Shown here one piece after another: positions 14,452 through 23,241 of a DNA stretch of 64,000 bases (position 1 is its first letter; the number at the start of each line of letters is the position of its first letter). Under the pieces are notes generated by a model. It was not told where the DNA came from and searched no databases. It worked only from the letters and a program-made list of their open reading frames with translations. Origin of the DNA: Streptomyces flaveolus (GTDB lineage Bacteria > Actinomycetota > Actinomycetes > Streptomycetales > Streptomycetaceae); the NCBI RefSeq assembly GCF_014648815.1, contig NZ_BMRV01000007.1, positions 332,732-396,731 of the forward strand, given 5' to 3'. Position numbers and translations under genes: made by a program.

Positions 14452-16833
14452 GTGGAACAGGCGCAGGAGAGGACCGGAGCCGGCGGCGGGAGCGACCCCG
14501 CCGTCCCGGGCCCGCAGTCCCGGGAGACCGGCACCGCCCTGGAACTCCTGGTGCACGGCGTGGGCGGTACGACACCCGCCCAGATGCTGGACGACCCGCG
14601 CACCGTGCGGATCACCGGCGACCACATCGCGGCCGTCTTCCGGCGCACCGAGGACGCCGACGCCGAGTCCCGGCCCGAGGACTACCGCGGCCGGCCGGTG
14701 CCCGAGGCCTACGTCTGGTGCAACCTCACCTCCGGCAACGGCACCCGTGCCCTGTGGCTGCTGCTCCTGCCGTTCATGGTGGTCAACCTCGCCCACTGGA
14801 TGCGGCCCATCGCCCACGGCCGGATCCGGACGGTCCGGCTCTACGGGCTGCTGGTGCGGCTCGCCGCACTGACCCTGACGGTGCTGCTGGTCGCCGCGGC
14901 CTGCGAGGTCGCGATCGACCTCGTCGCCTGGCAGTGTGCGGGCACGCGCGCGTGCGCCCAGCGGCACTCCTGGCTGGGCTTCCTGTCGCCGGCGGGTCCG
15001 GCCGCCGGCTGGTGGAGCCCGCCCGGCCGCCGGCTCGCCCTCGCGGCCGCCGTGCCCGCCGCGCTCACCGGCCTCCTGTGGTACCTGTCCCTGCGCACCT
15101 GGCGGGCGTACGAGTCCCAGCAGCCGATGGACCGCACCGCCGACCCCGAGGGCGACCCCGGCCGCACCGCCCTGAACCGGCCCGGGTTCTGGTACGGGCG
15201 ACGCCTGGTGGCCCGGCTCCGGGCCACGCACACCGCCATGGGCCTGCTGACGGTCGCCGCCGCGGTCGGCGTGCCGGCGGCCCGCTTCGACCGGGCGCCC
15301 GGCGGGCCGGCGCTGCTCGACGCGCTCGGCCGGCTGCTGGAGGCCGCCCTGGTCGTCGGGGCGGTCGCGGCGGTGGGCGTGACCTGTCGCCGGGGCCGCA
15401 GCGAGCACCGCCTCGACCGGGAACTCGACCGGCACCTCGTACGACGCCTGCCGCTCGCCGCGCTCGTCCTGCTCGTCCTCGCCCTGGTGTACGGCGGCTG
15501 GGCCCGCCCGGGGTGGACGTCGGCCGGCCGGCTGCCCGGGGACATGACCTTCGGCGGCATCGCCCTGGTGCAGGGACTGCTGGTGATCCTCATCGGCGTG
15601 GTCGCCCACACACTGCACCGCGCCCTCCCCGACCCGCGCGCCGCGATCCGCGGCCTCGGCGGTCCCGCCGTCGCCATGCTGGCCTGCGCACTGGGGGGCG
15701 TGATGTCCGGCGGGGTGGCGCAGCGGGTGTCGGACTGGCTGGACGGCACCGGCACGTCCATCGACGGGCCGCCCGTCCTGCTGACCTGGCAGGCGTCCGT
15801 CATCCCACCGCTGATCCTCGTCGTGCTGCTGCTCTGTGCCGCCCTGGCCCGGCGCACCTGGCGCCTCGCCCGGGCGGAGCGGGACGCCGTGGAGGGCGAT
15901 CACCCCGGAGAGGCCGGGGACCCGGCCCGCACCCGCCGCATCGCGACCGCCCGCGCCATGGCCGCCCTCACCGACCGGGGCCCCCTCGTCGTCGCCATCA
16001 CCTCCGTCGCCACCCTGCTGCTGGGCGCGGCGGCCCTCGTGGGCGCCCTGGCGACCGACCAGGTGCCGGCCGACGCCGCGCGCGGGACGTACGCCGTCGT
16101 GCACGGAGCCGCGCAGACCGCGCAGGCGCTGGGCTCCTGGCTCATCGGCCTCGGCTTCCTACTCTTCGTCACCTGGGGCCGGCGCGCCTACAAGGATGCC
16201 TCCGCCCGGCGCACCATCGGCATCCTGTGGGACGTCGGCACCTTCTGGCCGCGCGCCGCCCACCCCTTCGCACCGCCCTGCTACGCCGAGCGCGCGGTGC
16301 CCGACCTGACCTGGCGCATGGCGACCTGGACCCGCGCCACCGGCGGGCGCCTCGTCATCTCCGGGCACTCGCAGGGCAGCGTCCTCGCCGCCGCCGCGGC
16401 CTGGCAACTGGCGCCCTCCGCACGCAAACGGGTCGCCCTGCTGACCTACGGCTCCCCGCTGGAGCGCCTCTACGGCCGCTGGTTCCCCGCCCACTTCGGA
16501 CCCGACGCGCTCGGCTCCCTGCACCGGGACGTCGACTGCTGGCGCAACCTCTACCGGCGCACCGACCCCATCGGCGGCCCGATGCGGCTGCCCGGCGACT
16601 GCGGCCCGGCCGTGGACCGCGAAGCCCTCAAGGACCCGCTGACGTACGGCCGCACCGATCTGCACCCGCTGCCCGCGCCGATCCTGGGCCACTCCGACTA
16701 CCAGGCCGACCCGGCCTTCGCCGAGGAACGGCGCCGGCTGCTGGCCCGGCTGCGCCCGGAGGTGCCGGCGCCGCGCCACACCGGCCAGGCACCGCCCGTC
16801 CCGGGCGCGGACGGCGGCCCCGGCGGCTGCTAG
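14452..16833 (+). CDS. Multi-pass membrane protein with alpha/beta-hydrolase (lipase-like) domain
   Basis: A 793-residue protein. The N-terminus has the lipase oxyanion strand ALELLVHGVGGTTPAQML (about residues 26-43). A long insertion with roughly eight to ten hydrophobic helices follows (for example LWLLLLPFMVVNLAHWM, LTVLLVAAACEVAIDLVAW). The C-terminal part restores the hydrolase: nucleophile elbow GHSQGS (Ser about 640), Asp in RRTDPIGG (about 705) and His in LGHSDYQ (about 747). The catalytic domain thus appears split by a membrane block. GTG was chosen because GGGGGAG lies 8 nt upstream. The substrate is unknown; a membrane lipid or a lipid-linked molecule is plausible. Confidence 0.8.
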   Translation: MEQAQERTGAGGGSDPAVPGPQSRETGTALELLVHGVGGTTPAQMLDDPRTVRITGDHIAAVFRRTEDADAESRPEDYRGRPVPEAYVWCNLTSGNGTRALWLLLLPFMVVNLAHWMRPIAHGRIRTVRLYGLLVRLAALTLTVLLVAAACEVAIDLVAWQCAGTRACAQRHSWLGFLSPAGPAAGWWSPPGRRLALAAAVPAALTGLLWYLSLRTWRAYESQQPMDRTADPEGDPGRTALNRPGFWYGRRLVARLRATHTAMGLLTVAAAVGVPAARFDRAPGGPALLDALGRLLEAALVVGAVAAVGVTCRRGRSEHRLDRELDRHLVRRLPLAALVLLVLALVYGGWARPGWTSAGRLPGDMTFGGIALVQGLLVILIGVVAHTLHRALPDPRAAIRGLGGPAVAMLACALGGVMSGGVAQRVSDWLDGTGTSIDGPPVLLTWQASVIPPLILVVLLLCAALARRTWRLARAERDAVEGDHPGEAGDPARTRRIATARAMAALTDRGPLVVAITSVATLLLGAAALVGALATDQVPADAARGTYAVVHGAAQTAQALGSWLIGLGFLLFVTWGRRAYKDASARRTIGILWDVGTFWPRAAHPFAPPCYAERAVPDLTWRMATWTRATGGRLVISGHSQGSVLAAAAAWQLAPSARKRVALLTYGSPLERLYGRWFPAHFGPDALGSLHRDVDCWRNLYRRTDPIGGPMRLPGDCGPAVDREALKDPLTYGRTDLHPLPAPILGHSDYQADPAFAEERRRLLARLRPEVPAPRHTGQAPPVPGADGGPGGC

Positions 16834-16855
16834 GGCCCCGCCCCGGCGGGGCCCT
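16832..16855. terminator. Bidirectional hairpin between convergent genes
   Basis: A perfect 11-bp inverted repeat (AGGGCCCCGCC and complement) with a 2-base loop lies exactly between the two stop codons, overlapping both. It can terminate transcription from either side. Confidence 0.85.
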
Positions 16856-19301
16856 ACCGGGGCGGCTCCGGCAGGTCCTCCTCGTAGAGCAGGCTCAGGT
16901 CGTCCGTGCTCGGGTCCGCCAGCTGGGCGACGCGGCTCGCGTGCCGCTCCACCATCGCCTCGAAGGTCTGGCGCGCGGTGCGGCCGTTGCCGAAGGCCGG
17001 GCCCTTGGGGATCGCCGTGAAGTACCGTGTCAGCGCCTCGGGCACGCCCGGCGCCAGCCGGTACTCGTGCTCCTCGGCCTGCTGCTCCACGATCCGCAGA
17101 AGTTCCTCGGGCCCGTAGTCGCCGAAGGTGATGGTCCGTGAGAACCGGGACGCCACACCGGGGTTGACCGACAGGAAGCGCTCCATCTCCGCCGTGTAGC
17201 CCGCGACGATCACCACGACCGCGTCCCGCTGGTCCTCCATCAGCTTCACCAGCGTGTCGATGGCCTCCTTGCCGAAGTCCCGGCCCGCGTCCTCCGGGGA
17301 CAGCGCGTACGCCTCGTCGATGAACAGCACACCGCCACGCGCCCGGTGGAACGCCTCCTGGGTGCGGATCGCCGTGGAACCGATGTGCTCGCCGACCAGG
17401 TCGACGCGGGACACCTCGACGAGATGGCCCTTCTCCAGTACGCCCAGGGAGGCGAGGATCTCGCCGTACAGCCGGGCGACCGTCGTCTTGCCGGTGCCGG
17501 GGGAGCCGGTGAAGACCAGGTGCCGTTTGACCGAGGCGGCCTTCAGCCCGGCCTGCTGCCGGCGCCGGCCCACCTCGATCATGTCGGTCAGGGCCCGGAC
17601 CTCGCGCTTGACGCTCTCCAGGCCGACCAGCGCGTCCAGTTCGCCGAGGACGGCCTTCGACGTCCGCGCGGGCTCCTCGGGGCCGGTGCCCGCGATCAGC
17701 GGCTCCTGCTCGGTGCTGCGCTGCCCGGGGATCGAGCCCAGCAGACCGCCGGGGGAGTGGCCCACCGTCTCCACGGCCGTCTCCCGCGCGGGGGGCGGCG
17801 CCAGAGCGCCGCCGCTCTCGTCACTGGCGCAGTCCTCGACGAGCGGTCCCGAGTCGGACGACGCGTCAGGGCCGCCGTCCGCGAACTCGAAACCGCCGCG
17901 CGCGCACCGCTCCGTACGGCACTTCCGCAGCGTCGTACGGCAACCGTCGATCACATGGAAGCCGTAGCCGGCGCTGCCCGTCACCCGGCAGCCGAGGAAG
18001 CTGCCGCGGCCGCCCGCCGACACGTACACCCCGGCCTCGGAGGGGGAGTCGACCGTGCAGCGCTCGATGGTGGGGTCGGCGCCCTTGGTGACGATCACGC
18101 CGGTGCGGTTGCCGACCAGGGTGCAGTTGTTCAGGGTGCCGCCGCTGCCGTGGTCACGGAACCACGCGCCCGTCGCCGCGTCCCGGATGCGGCAGTCGTC
18201 GAGCTGCGCGACGGCGCCGTCACTCACCGAAACCGCCGTGTTCCGCACCTGGGACAGGTCGCTGTCCACGACGTCCGCGCGCGAGCCGCGGTCCAGCACG
18301 AACAGTGCGTCCGGCACGTCGTGCACCCGGCAGGAGTCGAGCACCGCGGTGGCGCCGTCGCTGACCCAGACCGCCGGGTAGTCGCCCGTGCTGTCGAAGA
18401 TCTCGCACTGGTTGGCATCCACGCGGGTGCCCGGGTCCCACACGGACAGGCCGTTGCGCCCGAACTGCCGCACGCTGGTGCGGGTCAGGGTGAGCACGGA
18501 ACGGGAGCGCAGGTCGACCGCGTTCTCCGGGATGTCGTGGATGCGGCAGTCGGCGAGCGTGAGCACGGCGTCGGTGTCGAGCGTGACGCCGTCGGAGGTG
18601 GTGCGGTGCACGTCGCAGTCGGTCAGGTGCGCGGTGGCCCGGCCGGAGACCTGGACGCCGCTGCCCCGCACCTCGTAGATCTCGCACCCCACCGCTTCCA
18701 GCGCGGAGTGCTCACCGGTCGCCGTCAGCCCCGAACCGGCGGCGTGGTGGATCCGGCAGCGCTCCAGCCGGGGGTGTGCGCCGGAGCGCACCGCGACACC
18801 CGCCTGGCCGGCCGAGACGACCTCGCACTCCTCGAACACCCCGCCCCCGCCGTCGAGGACGGCGATGCCGATGCCCGCCGGGTTGTCGACGGTGCAGCGC
18901 CGCACCGTGGGCCGGGCGCTGCCGCGCACCTCGATGCCGGACGCGGACCGCGTGACCACCCGGACGTCCAGCAGCTCGGGGGTGCCCTCCTCGACGAGCA
19001 CCGCGGGCGCCGCGGCGTCCTGGCCCTCGACGTGCAGGTCCTGGACGACGGCCGAGGCACGCAGCGTCAGCGGCACCCCGTCGACGGGCGCGATCCGGAC
19101 CGAACCCTGGGCGCCCTCGGGCCCGCGCAGGGTCACGGCCCGCTCGACGACGAGGTTCTCCCGGTAGGTCCCGGGGGTGATGGTGAGGACGTCACCCTCG
19201 GCCGAAGCCTCCAGGGCGGCGGCGAGCGATGCGTACTCACCCGTGCGGCGCCGCCACCGCGAGGTGCCGGTGTGCGTCACCTGGACCGTGCCCTGTGCCA
19301 T
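16854..19301 (-). CDS. Right-handed beta-helix / CbxX-CfqX AAA ATPase fusion
   Basis: An 815-residue protein with two unrelated parts. Residues about 10-490 form tandem pectate-lyase-like beta-helix repeats of about 23 residues (recurrent C-x-I/V-H-D/pattern, for example CRIHDIPENAVDLRSRSVLT, CRVHDVPDALFVLDRGSRAD). After a flexible linker, residues about 560-815 form a CbxX/CfqX AAA+ ATPase: Walker A GSPGTGKT (599-606), Walker B GVLFIDEA (657-664), sensor SRFSRTI. CbxX-type domains remodel Rubisco (CbbX) or serve type VII secretion (EccA, where TPRs replace the beta-helix). No ESX genes are present here. The ATG before AQGTVQV was chosen; an extension upstream lacks repeat pattern. Confidence 0.85.
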   Translation of the reverse strand: MAQGTVQVTHTGTSRWRRRTGEYASLAAALEASAEGDVLTITPGTYRENLVVERAVTLRGPEGAQGSVRIAPVDGVPLTLRASAVVQDLHVEGQDAAAPAVLVEEGTPELLDVRVVTRSASGIEVRGSARPTVRRCTVDNPAGIGIAVLDGGGGVFEECEVVSAGQAGVAVRSGAHPRLERCRIHHAAGSGLTATGEHSALEAVGCEIYEVRGSGVQVSGRATAHLTDCDVHRTTSDGVTLDTDAVLTLADCRIHDIPENAVDLRSRSVLTLTRTSVRQFGRNGLSVWDPGTRVDANQCEIFDSTGDYPAVWVSDGATAVLDSCRVHDVPDALFVLDRGSRADVVDSDLSQVRNTAVSVSDGAVAQLDDCRIRDAATGAWFRDHGSGGTLNNCTLVGNRTGVIVTKGADPTIERCTVDSPSEAGVYVSAGGRGSFLGCRVTGSAGYGFHVIDGCRTTLRKCRTERCARGGFEFADGGPDASSDSGPLVEDCASDESGGALAPPPARETAVETVGHSPGGLLGSIPGQRSTEQEPLIAGTGPEEPARTSKAVLGELDALVGLESVKREVRALTDMIEVGRRRQQAGLKAASVKRHLVFTGSPGTGKTTVARLYGEILASLGVLEKGHLVEVSRVDLVGEHIGSTAIRTQEAFHRARGGVLFIDEAYALSPEDAGRDFGKEAIDTLVKLMEDQRDAVVVIVAGYTAEMERFLSVNPGVASRFSRTITFGDYGPEELLRIVEQQAEEHEYRLAPGVPEALTRYFTAIPKGPAFGNGRTARQTFEAMVERHASRVAQLADPSTDDLSLLYEEDLPEPPR

Positions 19302-19516
19302 GGCGTTGCTGTGCCCCCACCTCGTCGTACTGATGGCTCGTTCGCCGTCGGTGACGCCCCGGCCGGGGCGGGCCGCGGCGTGGCCCGCGGGCCCGAACGC
19401 GCTCCCGACACCGGCACGCACCTGTGGCTTCCTCACGCGCGGGTTGTCGCCGATTGGTTCGGCCGGTCCACCGTAGCGTGCGCGCAGACGGTGGGTTGAC
19501 CAGAGGCGGAAGCCCG

Positions 19517-20122
19517 TCAGCTGCCGGCGCCGGTCCGGCCCCAGTCCGGGCCCGCCCGGTCCCACTCCTGCTCCCAACGGTCGTAGCGGCGGCGGACCAT
19601 GCGCCACACGACGATGCGCCGGCCGGCCTCGACCAGGACCGCGGTGGCCAGGGCAGCGCCGACACCGGCGAGTGCGGCGTGCGTCGTGGCGGTGGCGGGG
19701 TCCAGCGGGCGGGCCACCATCCGGCCCTGCGCATCGGTCCAGATCCGGAAACGGTCGCCGGGGTGCGGGTCCCGCAGGCCCGCCAGGACGGAACCGCGGT
19801 GCTCGGAGCCGTCCGCCGCTTCCCAGCGGGCGAGGACACGGCTGCGCAGGTCCCCGGCCGAGACGCCCTCCGGATCGACGTCGAACGGGGAGCGCTTCAG
19901 CTCGCGGACGACAAAGGCCGTCACCTGGTGCCGGGACTCGTGCTGGGCCCGGACCGACCGCTGCAGGGCATCCTGCGCCGCACCGCCCACGAGCGCGCCG
20001 ATCAGGGGCGCGACGAGCAGGATCAGCAACAGGCCCGACAGGGCGACCCAGGCCTCGGCCAGGTCGGTCGTGCGGCGCAGCGGATTGTGCCGCCAGCGCC
20101 AGAGTCCGCTGATCGCCCGCAC
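19517..20122 (-). CDS. Rv1733c family membrane protein
   Basis: A 201-residue protein with the family opening LWRWRHNPLRRTTDLAEAWV, a first membrane helix (about residues 27-50, LSGLLLILLVAPLIGALVG), an extracytoplasmic domain of about 110 residues containing GDRFRIWTDAQGR, and a second membrane helix (AALAGVGAALATAVLVEAG). This is the architecture of mycobacterial Rv1733c, a dormancy-associated protein of unknown biochemical role; Streptomyces genomes carry several copies. It lies downstream of the MOSC gene on the same strand. Confidence 0.85.
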   Translation of the reverse strand: MRAISGLWRWRHNPLRRTTDLAEAWVALSGLLLILLVAPLIGALVGGAAQDALQRSVRAQHESRHQVTAFVVRELKRSPFDVDPEGVSAGDLRSRVLARWEAADGSEHRGSVLAGLRDPHPGDRFRIWTDAQGRMVARPLDPATATTHAALAGVGAALATAVLVEAGRRIVVWRMVRRRYDRWEQEWDRAGPDWGRTGAGS

Positions 20123-20309
20123 CGCCCGGCCCCCTTCCCGCTCCCTGCCGCCCCCGGTCGATCCGCCCGGCCACGAGCCGGTCCGCAGGACCCGACGGCA
20201 CCTCGTGCCCGCGTCCTCGGCCGTCTCTTCTCACCTGCATCTCGTGAAAGCCAACGCGTGGGCCCGGGGCCGGGTTCCCGGTCACCGGGGCGCGGGCGCG
20301 TCGCTTCCG

Positions 20310-21137
20310 TCACTCGACGATCCGCACCGGGTCGCCGACCCGGACCGTGCCGGGACCGAGGGGCACGAGATTCTGCCCGAAGACCAGCTTGCGGCCGATA
20401 CGGCGGTACCGCCCGAGGCTGTACAGGGGCTCTCTGCCGCGCTGGGCGGTGTCCTGGTCGGTGGTCGTCACCACACAGCGTCCGGACGGTTTGGCGACGC
20501 GGAAGCCGACCTCGCCGACGGAGATGCGCGACCAGCCGTCCTCGGCCCACGCGTCGGTGCCGGAGACGACCAGGTTGGGCCGGAAGCGGCTCATGGGCAG
20601 CGGGCCCTCCGCCGCGTGGTCCCCGCGCGCGATCAGGGAGTTGAGGGCGTCGAGGGACGCCGTCGTCGTGAGCAGCAGCGGAAAGCCGTCGGCGAAGGAG
20701 ACGGTCTCGCCCGGCAGCGCGTACTCGGGGTCGACGGGCCGGCGGGTGGCGGGATCGTCCAGGTGCACCAGCCGCACGTTGGCCCCGAGATGGGCGCTGC
20801 ACCAGGCGTGCACGGCGTCGTCCCGCACCGGGACCGCCTCGACCTTGTCACCGAAGAGCTGTACCGGGATCGTGCTCGCCGCGTCCGGGACGGGCACCGT
20901 GAGCGGGCTGCTGCCGGGCGCGGACAGCCGGATGCCGCCGCCGGGCAGGAGCTCGGCGGCGGCCAGGGCGAGGCGCGGCTGCTCGCGCTGTGTGACGACC
21001 TTTCCCCCGTCGTCGACCAGCATCCAGCGGCGGTCTCCGGCCAGCCCCCAGGGCTCCACGACGGCCTCCCGGGGCGCGAGGCCCCGGAACGCCTTGACCG
21101 GATGGACGTGAATCGACTGCAGTCGCGCGTTCCCCAT
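20310..21137 (-). CDS. MOSC domain protein (MOSC N-terminal beta-barrel plus MOSC)
   Basis: A 275-residue protein with the MOSC_N beta-barrel (IHVHPVKAFRGLAPREAVVE, GLAGDRRWMLVD) followed by a MOSC domain (SRFRPNLVVSGTDAWAEDGW, then KPSGRCVVTTTDQDT). The conserved Cys in the GRCVVTT motif is the molybdenum/sulfur ligand position shared with mitochondrial amidoxime-reducing components and the molybdenum cofactor sulfurase C-domain. The C-terminal FGQNL segment is typical. Function is probably reduction of N-hydroxylated compounds or sulfur carriage; no dedicated redox partner is adjacent. Confidence 0.9.
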   Translation of the reverse strand: MGNARLQSIHVHPVKAFRGLAPREAVVEPWGLAGDRRWMLVDDGGKVVTQREQPRLALAAAELLPGGGIRLSAPGSSPLTVPVPDAASTIPVQLFGDKVEAVPVRDDAVHAWCSAHLGANVRLVHLDDPATRRPVDPEYALPGETVSFADGFPLLLTTTASLDALNSLIARGDHAAEGPLPMSRFRPNLVVSGTDAWAEDGWSRISVGEVGFRVAKPSGRCVVTTTDQDTAQRGREPLYSLGRYRRIGRKLVFGQNLVPLGPGTVRVGDPVRIVE

Positions 21138-21180
21138 GAGGTCATGGTGCCAGGCGGCACCGACAACCGGGGGAGACGGC

Positions 21181-21636
21181 TCAGTAGCCGCGGTACTGCT
21201 GGTTGCTGTACGGATCCTGATAGGGCGCCGGGGCGGGCCGCGGCGCCGCGGGGCGCATCGCCTCGTACCCCGCGGGGCCGGGCGCGGCCGGGCGGGGCTG
21301 CTGCGGCTGCTGGGGTCCGGGGTATCCGCGCGGGGCGCTCGCCTGCTGCGGGATGTACGCGGCGGGCGCCTGCTGCAGCGGAGCGGGCTGCTGCATCTGC
21401 TGCATCTGCATCTGCTGCGGATAGCCGTAGGAGGGCTGGGAAGGGGCCGCCGGGAGGGCGGGCAGGGCCGACGGCAGCGCCGGCAGGTGGCTGCCCGGCG
21501 CGTCGTACGCGGCGGGAACCCGGATCGGGGCGATCTGCGGAGTACCCCGCTCGGCGACGAGCGAGTCGTAGATCGGGGTGTCCGGGAAGGAGGCGGAGTA
21601 GTAGCCGCCGCCATAAGTGGAGCGGGGGGAGGTCAT
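21181..21636 (-). CDS. DUF6643-like Pro/Gln/Tyr-rich protein
   Basis: A 151-residue protein with a conserved-looking N-terminus (STYGGGYYSASFPDTPIYDS, TPQIAPIRVPAAYD) and a low-complexity tail rich in Pro, Gln, Met and Tyr (QQMQMQQMQQ, then proline-rich, ending YSNQQYRGY). I believe the N-terminal part is the Streptomyces DUF6643 family, of unknown role. The tail looks disordered and could mediate assembly. No clear Shine-Dalgarno precedes the ATG; TAACTT lies 7 nt upstream, so the message may be leaderless. It is divergent from the TerD gene. Confidence 0.65.
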   Translation of the reverse strand: MTSPRSTYGGGYYSASFPDTPIYDSLVAERGTPQIAPIRVPAAYDAPGSHLPALPSALPALPAAPSQPSYGYPQQMQMQQMQQPAPLQQAPAAYIPQQASAPRGYPGPQQPQQPRPAAPGPAGYEAMRPAAPRPAPAPYQDPYSNQQYRGY

Positions 21637-21926
21637 GGCACATAAGTTAAGCCCACGATGTGCTGGTTGGGGAGACCGATAAGAGGGTTGTTTTCCGGGC
21701 CCGCGGTGACCTGAGTTCCCCAATCAGAGCGAACTCGGCGAAATAGGGCAGCGCGGGGCGCGATCTTGGTGTAAAGGCCAAGTTCCGGGCGGGTTACCGA
21801 CGGTTGGCCGGCGGTCCTCACGCCGTCTCCCTGAGCGGCCCGCGGCAGGGGGAATAGGTTGGGCGCGGAAAACCAGACGAACCGCCGGGACGCGGCCCGG
21901 CGCGGTGACACGTGATGGGGGCGGAC

Positions 21927-23228
21927 ATGTCAATGTCGAAAGGCTCGAACACCCCGGTGCCGACCACGGCGCTGCGGGTCGAACTGGGCTGGCGATCCGG
22001 CCCCGGCGTGCCCGATGCGGACGCTTCGGCACTGCTCCTCGTGGCGGGCAAGGTCCGCTCCGACGCGGACTTCGTCTTCTACAACCAGCCCGCGCACTCC
22101 TCCGGCGCGGTCCGGCACGAGGGCAAGCGGGACGCCGGCGGCCGGGTGACCGACGGCCTGCTGGTCGACCTCGCGCGCGTGGAGCCCGCGATCGAGACGG
22201 TGATCGTCGCCGCCTCCTCGGACGGCGGATCGTTCGGCCGGATCCCCGACCTGTACATCGAGGTGCGGGACGCCGCGCAGAACACCGTCGTCGCCCGCTT
22301 CGACAACCCCGGCGCCACGGTCGAAACGGCGTTCGTGCTCGGCGAGTTCTACCGCCGCCAGGGCGCCTGGAAGTTCCGCGCCGTCGGCCAGGGATACGAC
22401 AGCGGCCTCGAAGGCCTGGCCACCGACTACGGCATCACGGTGGACGAGCCGCAACAGGCCGCAACGCCCCTCACGCCCCCGCCCGCCGCGGTGCCCCCGG
22501 CCCCGGCCACCGTTGCGCCGCCGGCCCCGCCCACGACGCGGCCCGCGGGCACCCCGCCGCCCCCGGCGACGGCACCCTCCGCGGAGCCGGTCCGCCTGAC
22601 CAAGGTCACGCTCACCAAGGCCGCGCCCTCCGTCTCCCTCACCAAACAGGGCGGGACGTCGGGCACCATGCGGGTGAACCTCAACTGGGAGGTGCGCAAA
22701 CAGTTCTCCGGCTGGGCCCGCAAGCTGGGCCGCCCGGTCGCCATGCACGACGACCTCGACCTCGACCTGTGCTGCCTGTTCGAACTCAGCGACGGCAGCA
22801 AGGGCGTCGTCCAGGCCCTCGGCAATGCCTTCGGCTCCCTGCACCAGCCGCCGTTCATCCACCTCGACGGCGACGACCGCACCGGTGCCGTGACGACCGG
22901 TGAGAACCTCACCATCAATCTCGACCACCAGAAGCACTTCCGGCGCATCCTCGTCTTCGTCACCATCTACGAGGGAGCGCGCTCCTTCGCCGACCTGCAC
23001 GCCACCGTCACCCTCCAGCCGCAGTACGGCGCCGCGATCGACTTCTCGCTCGACGAGTGCACGGTCCCCTCGACGGTGTGCGCCCTCGCGCTGATCACCA
23101 ACACCGGCGACGACCTCGTCGTCCAGCGCGAGGCCCGCTACCTGGTGCCCGAGCGCGGCGTGAGCCCGCAGCGGACGGTCGACTACGCCTACGGCTGGGG
23201 CATGAACTGGACCCCGGGCCGCAAGTGA
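21927..23228 (+). CDS. TerD family protein with two TerD-like domains
   Basis: A 433-residue cytoplasmic protein. The N-terminal TerD domain (about residues 8-175) shows LGWRSGPGVPDADASALLL, DADFVFYNQP and the ending TDYGI. A Pro/Ala-rich linker (about 180-225) leads to a second, more diverged TerD-like domain (VNLNWEVRK, DLDLDLCCLFEL, VVQALGN, HLDGDDRTG). TerD proteins bind calcium through the acidic DxDxxCxF segments and serve tellurite/stress response and vesicle or phage-defence functions. The start is the ATG with GGGGGCGG about 7 nt upstream; ATG and GTG codons slightly upstream are in frame. It is not part of a full ter operon. Confidence 0.87.
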   Translation: MSMSKGSNTPVPTTALRVELGWRSGPGVPDADASALLLVAGKVRSDADFVFYNQPAHSSGAVRHEGKRDAGGRVTDGLLVDLARVEPAIETVIVAASSDGGSFGRIPDLYIEVRDAAQNTVVARFDNPGATVETAFVLGEFYRRQGAWKFRAVGQGYDSGLEGLATDYGITVDEPQQAATPLTPPPAAVPPAPATVAPPAPPTTRPAGTPPPPATAPSAEPVRLTKVTLTKAAPSVSLTKQGGTSGTMRVNLNWEVRKQFSGWARKLGRPVAMHDDLDLDLCCLFELSDGSKGVVQALGNAFGSLHQPPFIHLDGDDRTGAVTTGENLTINLDHQKHFRRILVFVTIYEGARSFADLHATVTLQPQYGAAIDFSLDECTVPSTVCALALITNTGDDLVVQREARYLVPERGVSPQRTVDYAYGWGMNWTPGRK

Positions 23229-23241
23229 ACCCTCCGGGCGC

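Noticed and set aside
21360..21420. Repeated CTGCTGCATCTGC units resembling a short tandem repeat
   Set aside because: It encodes the in-frame Gln/Met-rich tail of the DUF6643-like protein, so it is coding low complexity.
22480..22600. Pro/Ala repeat that looked like a cell-wall anchor region
   Set aside because: There is no signal peptide or sorting motif; it is the linker between two TerD-like domains.
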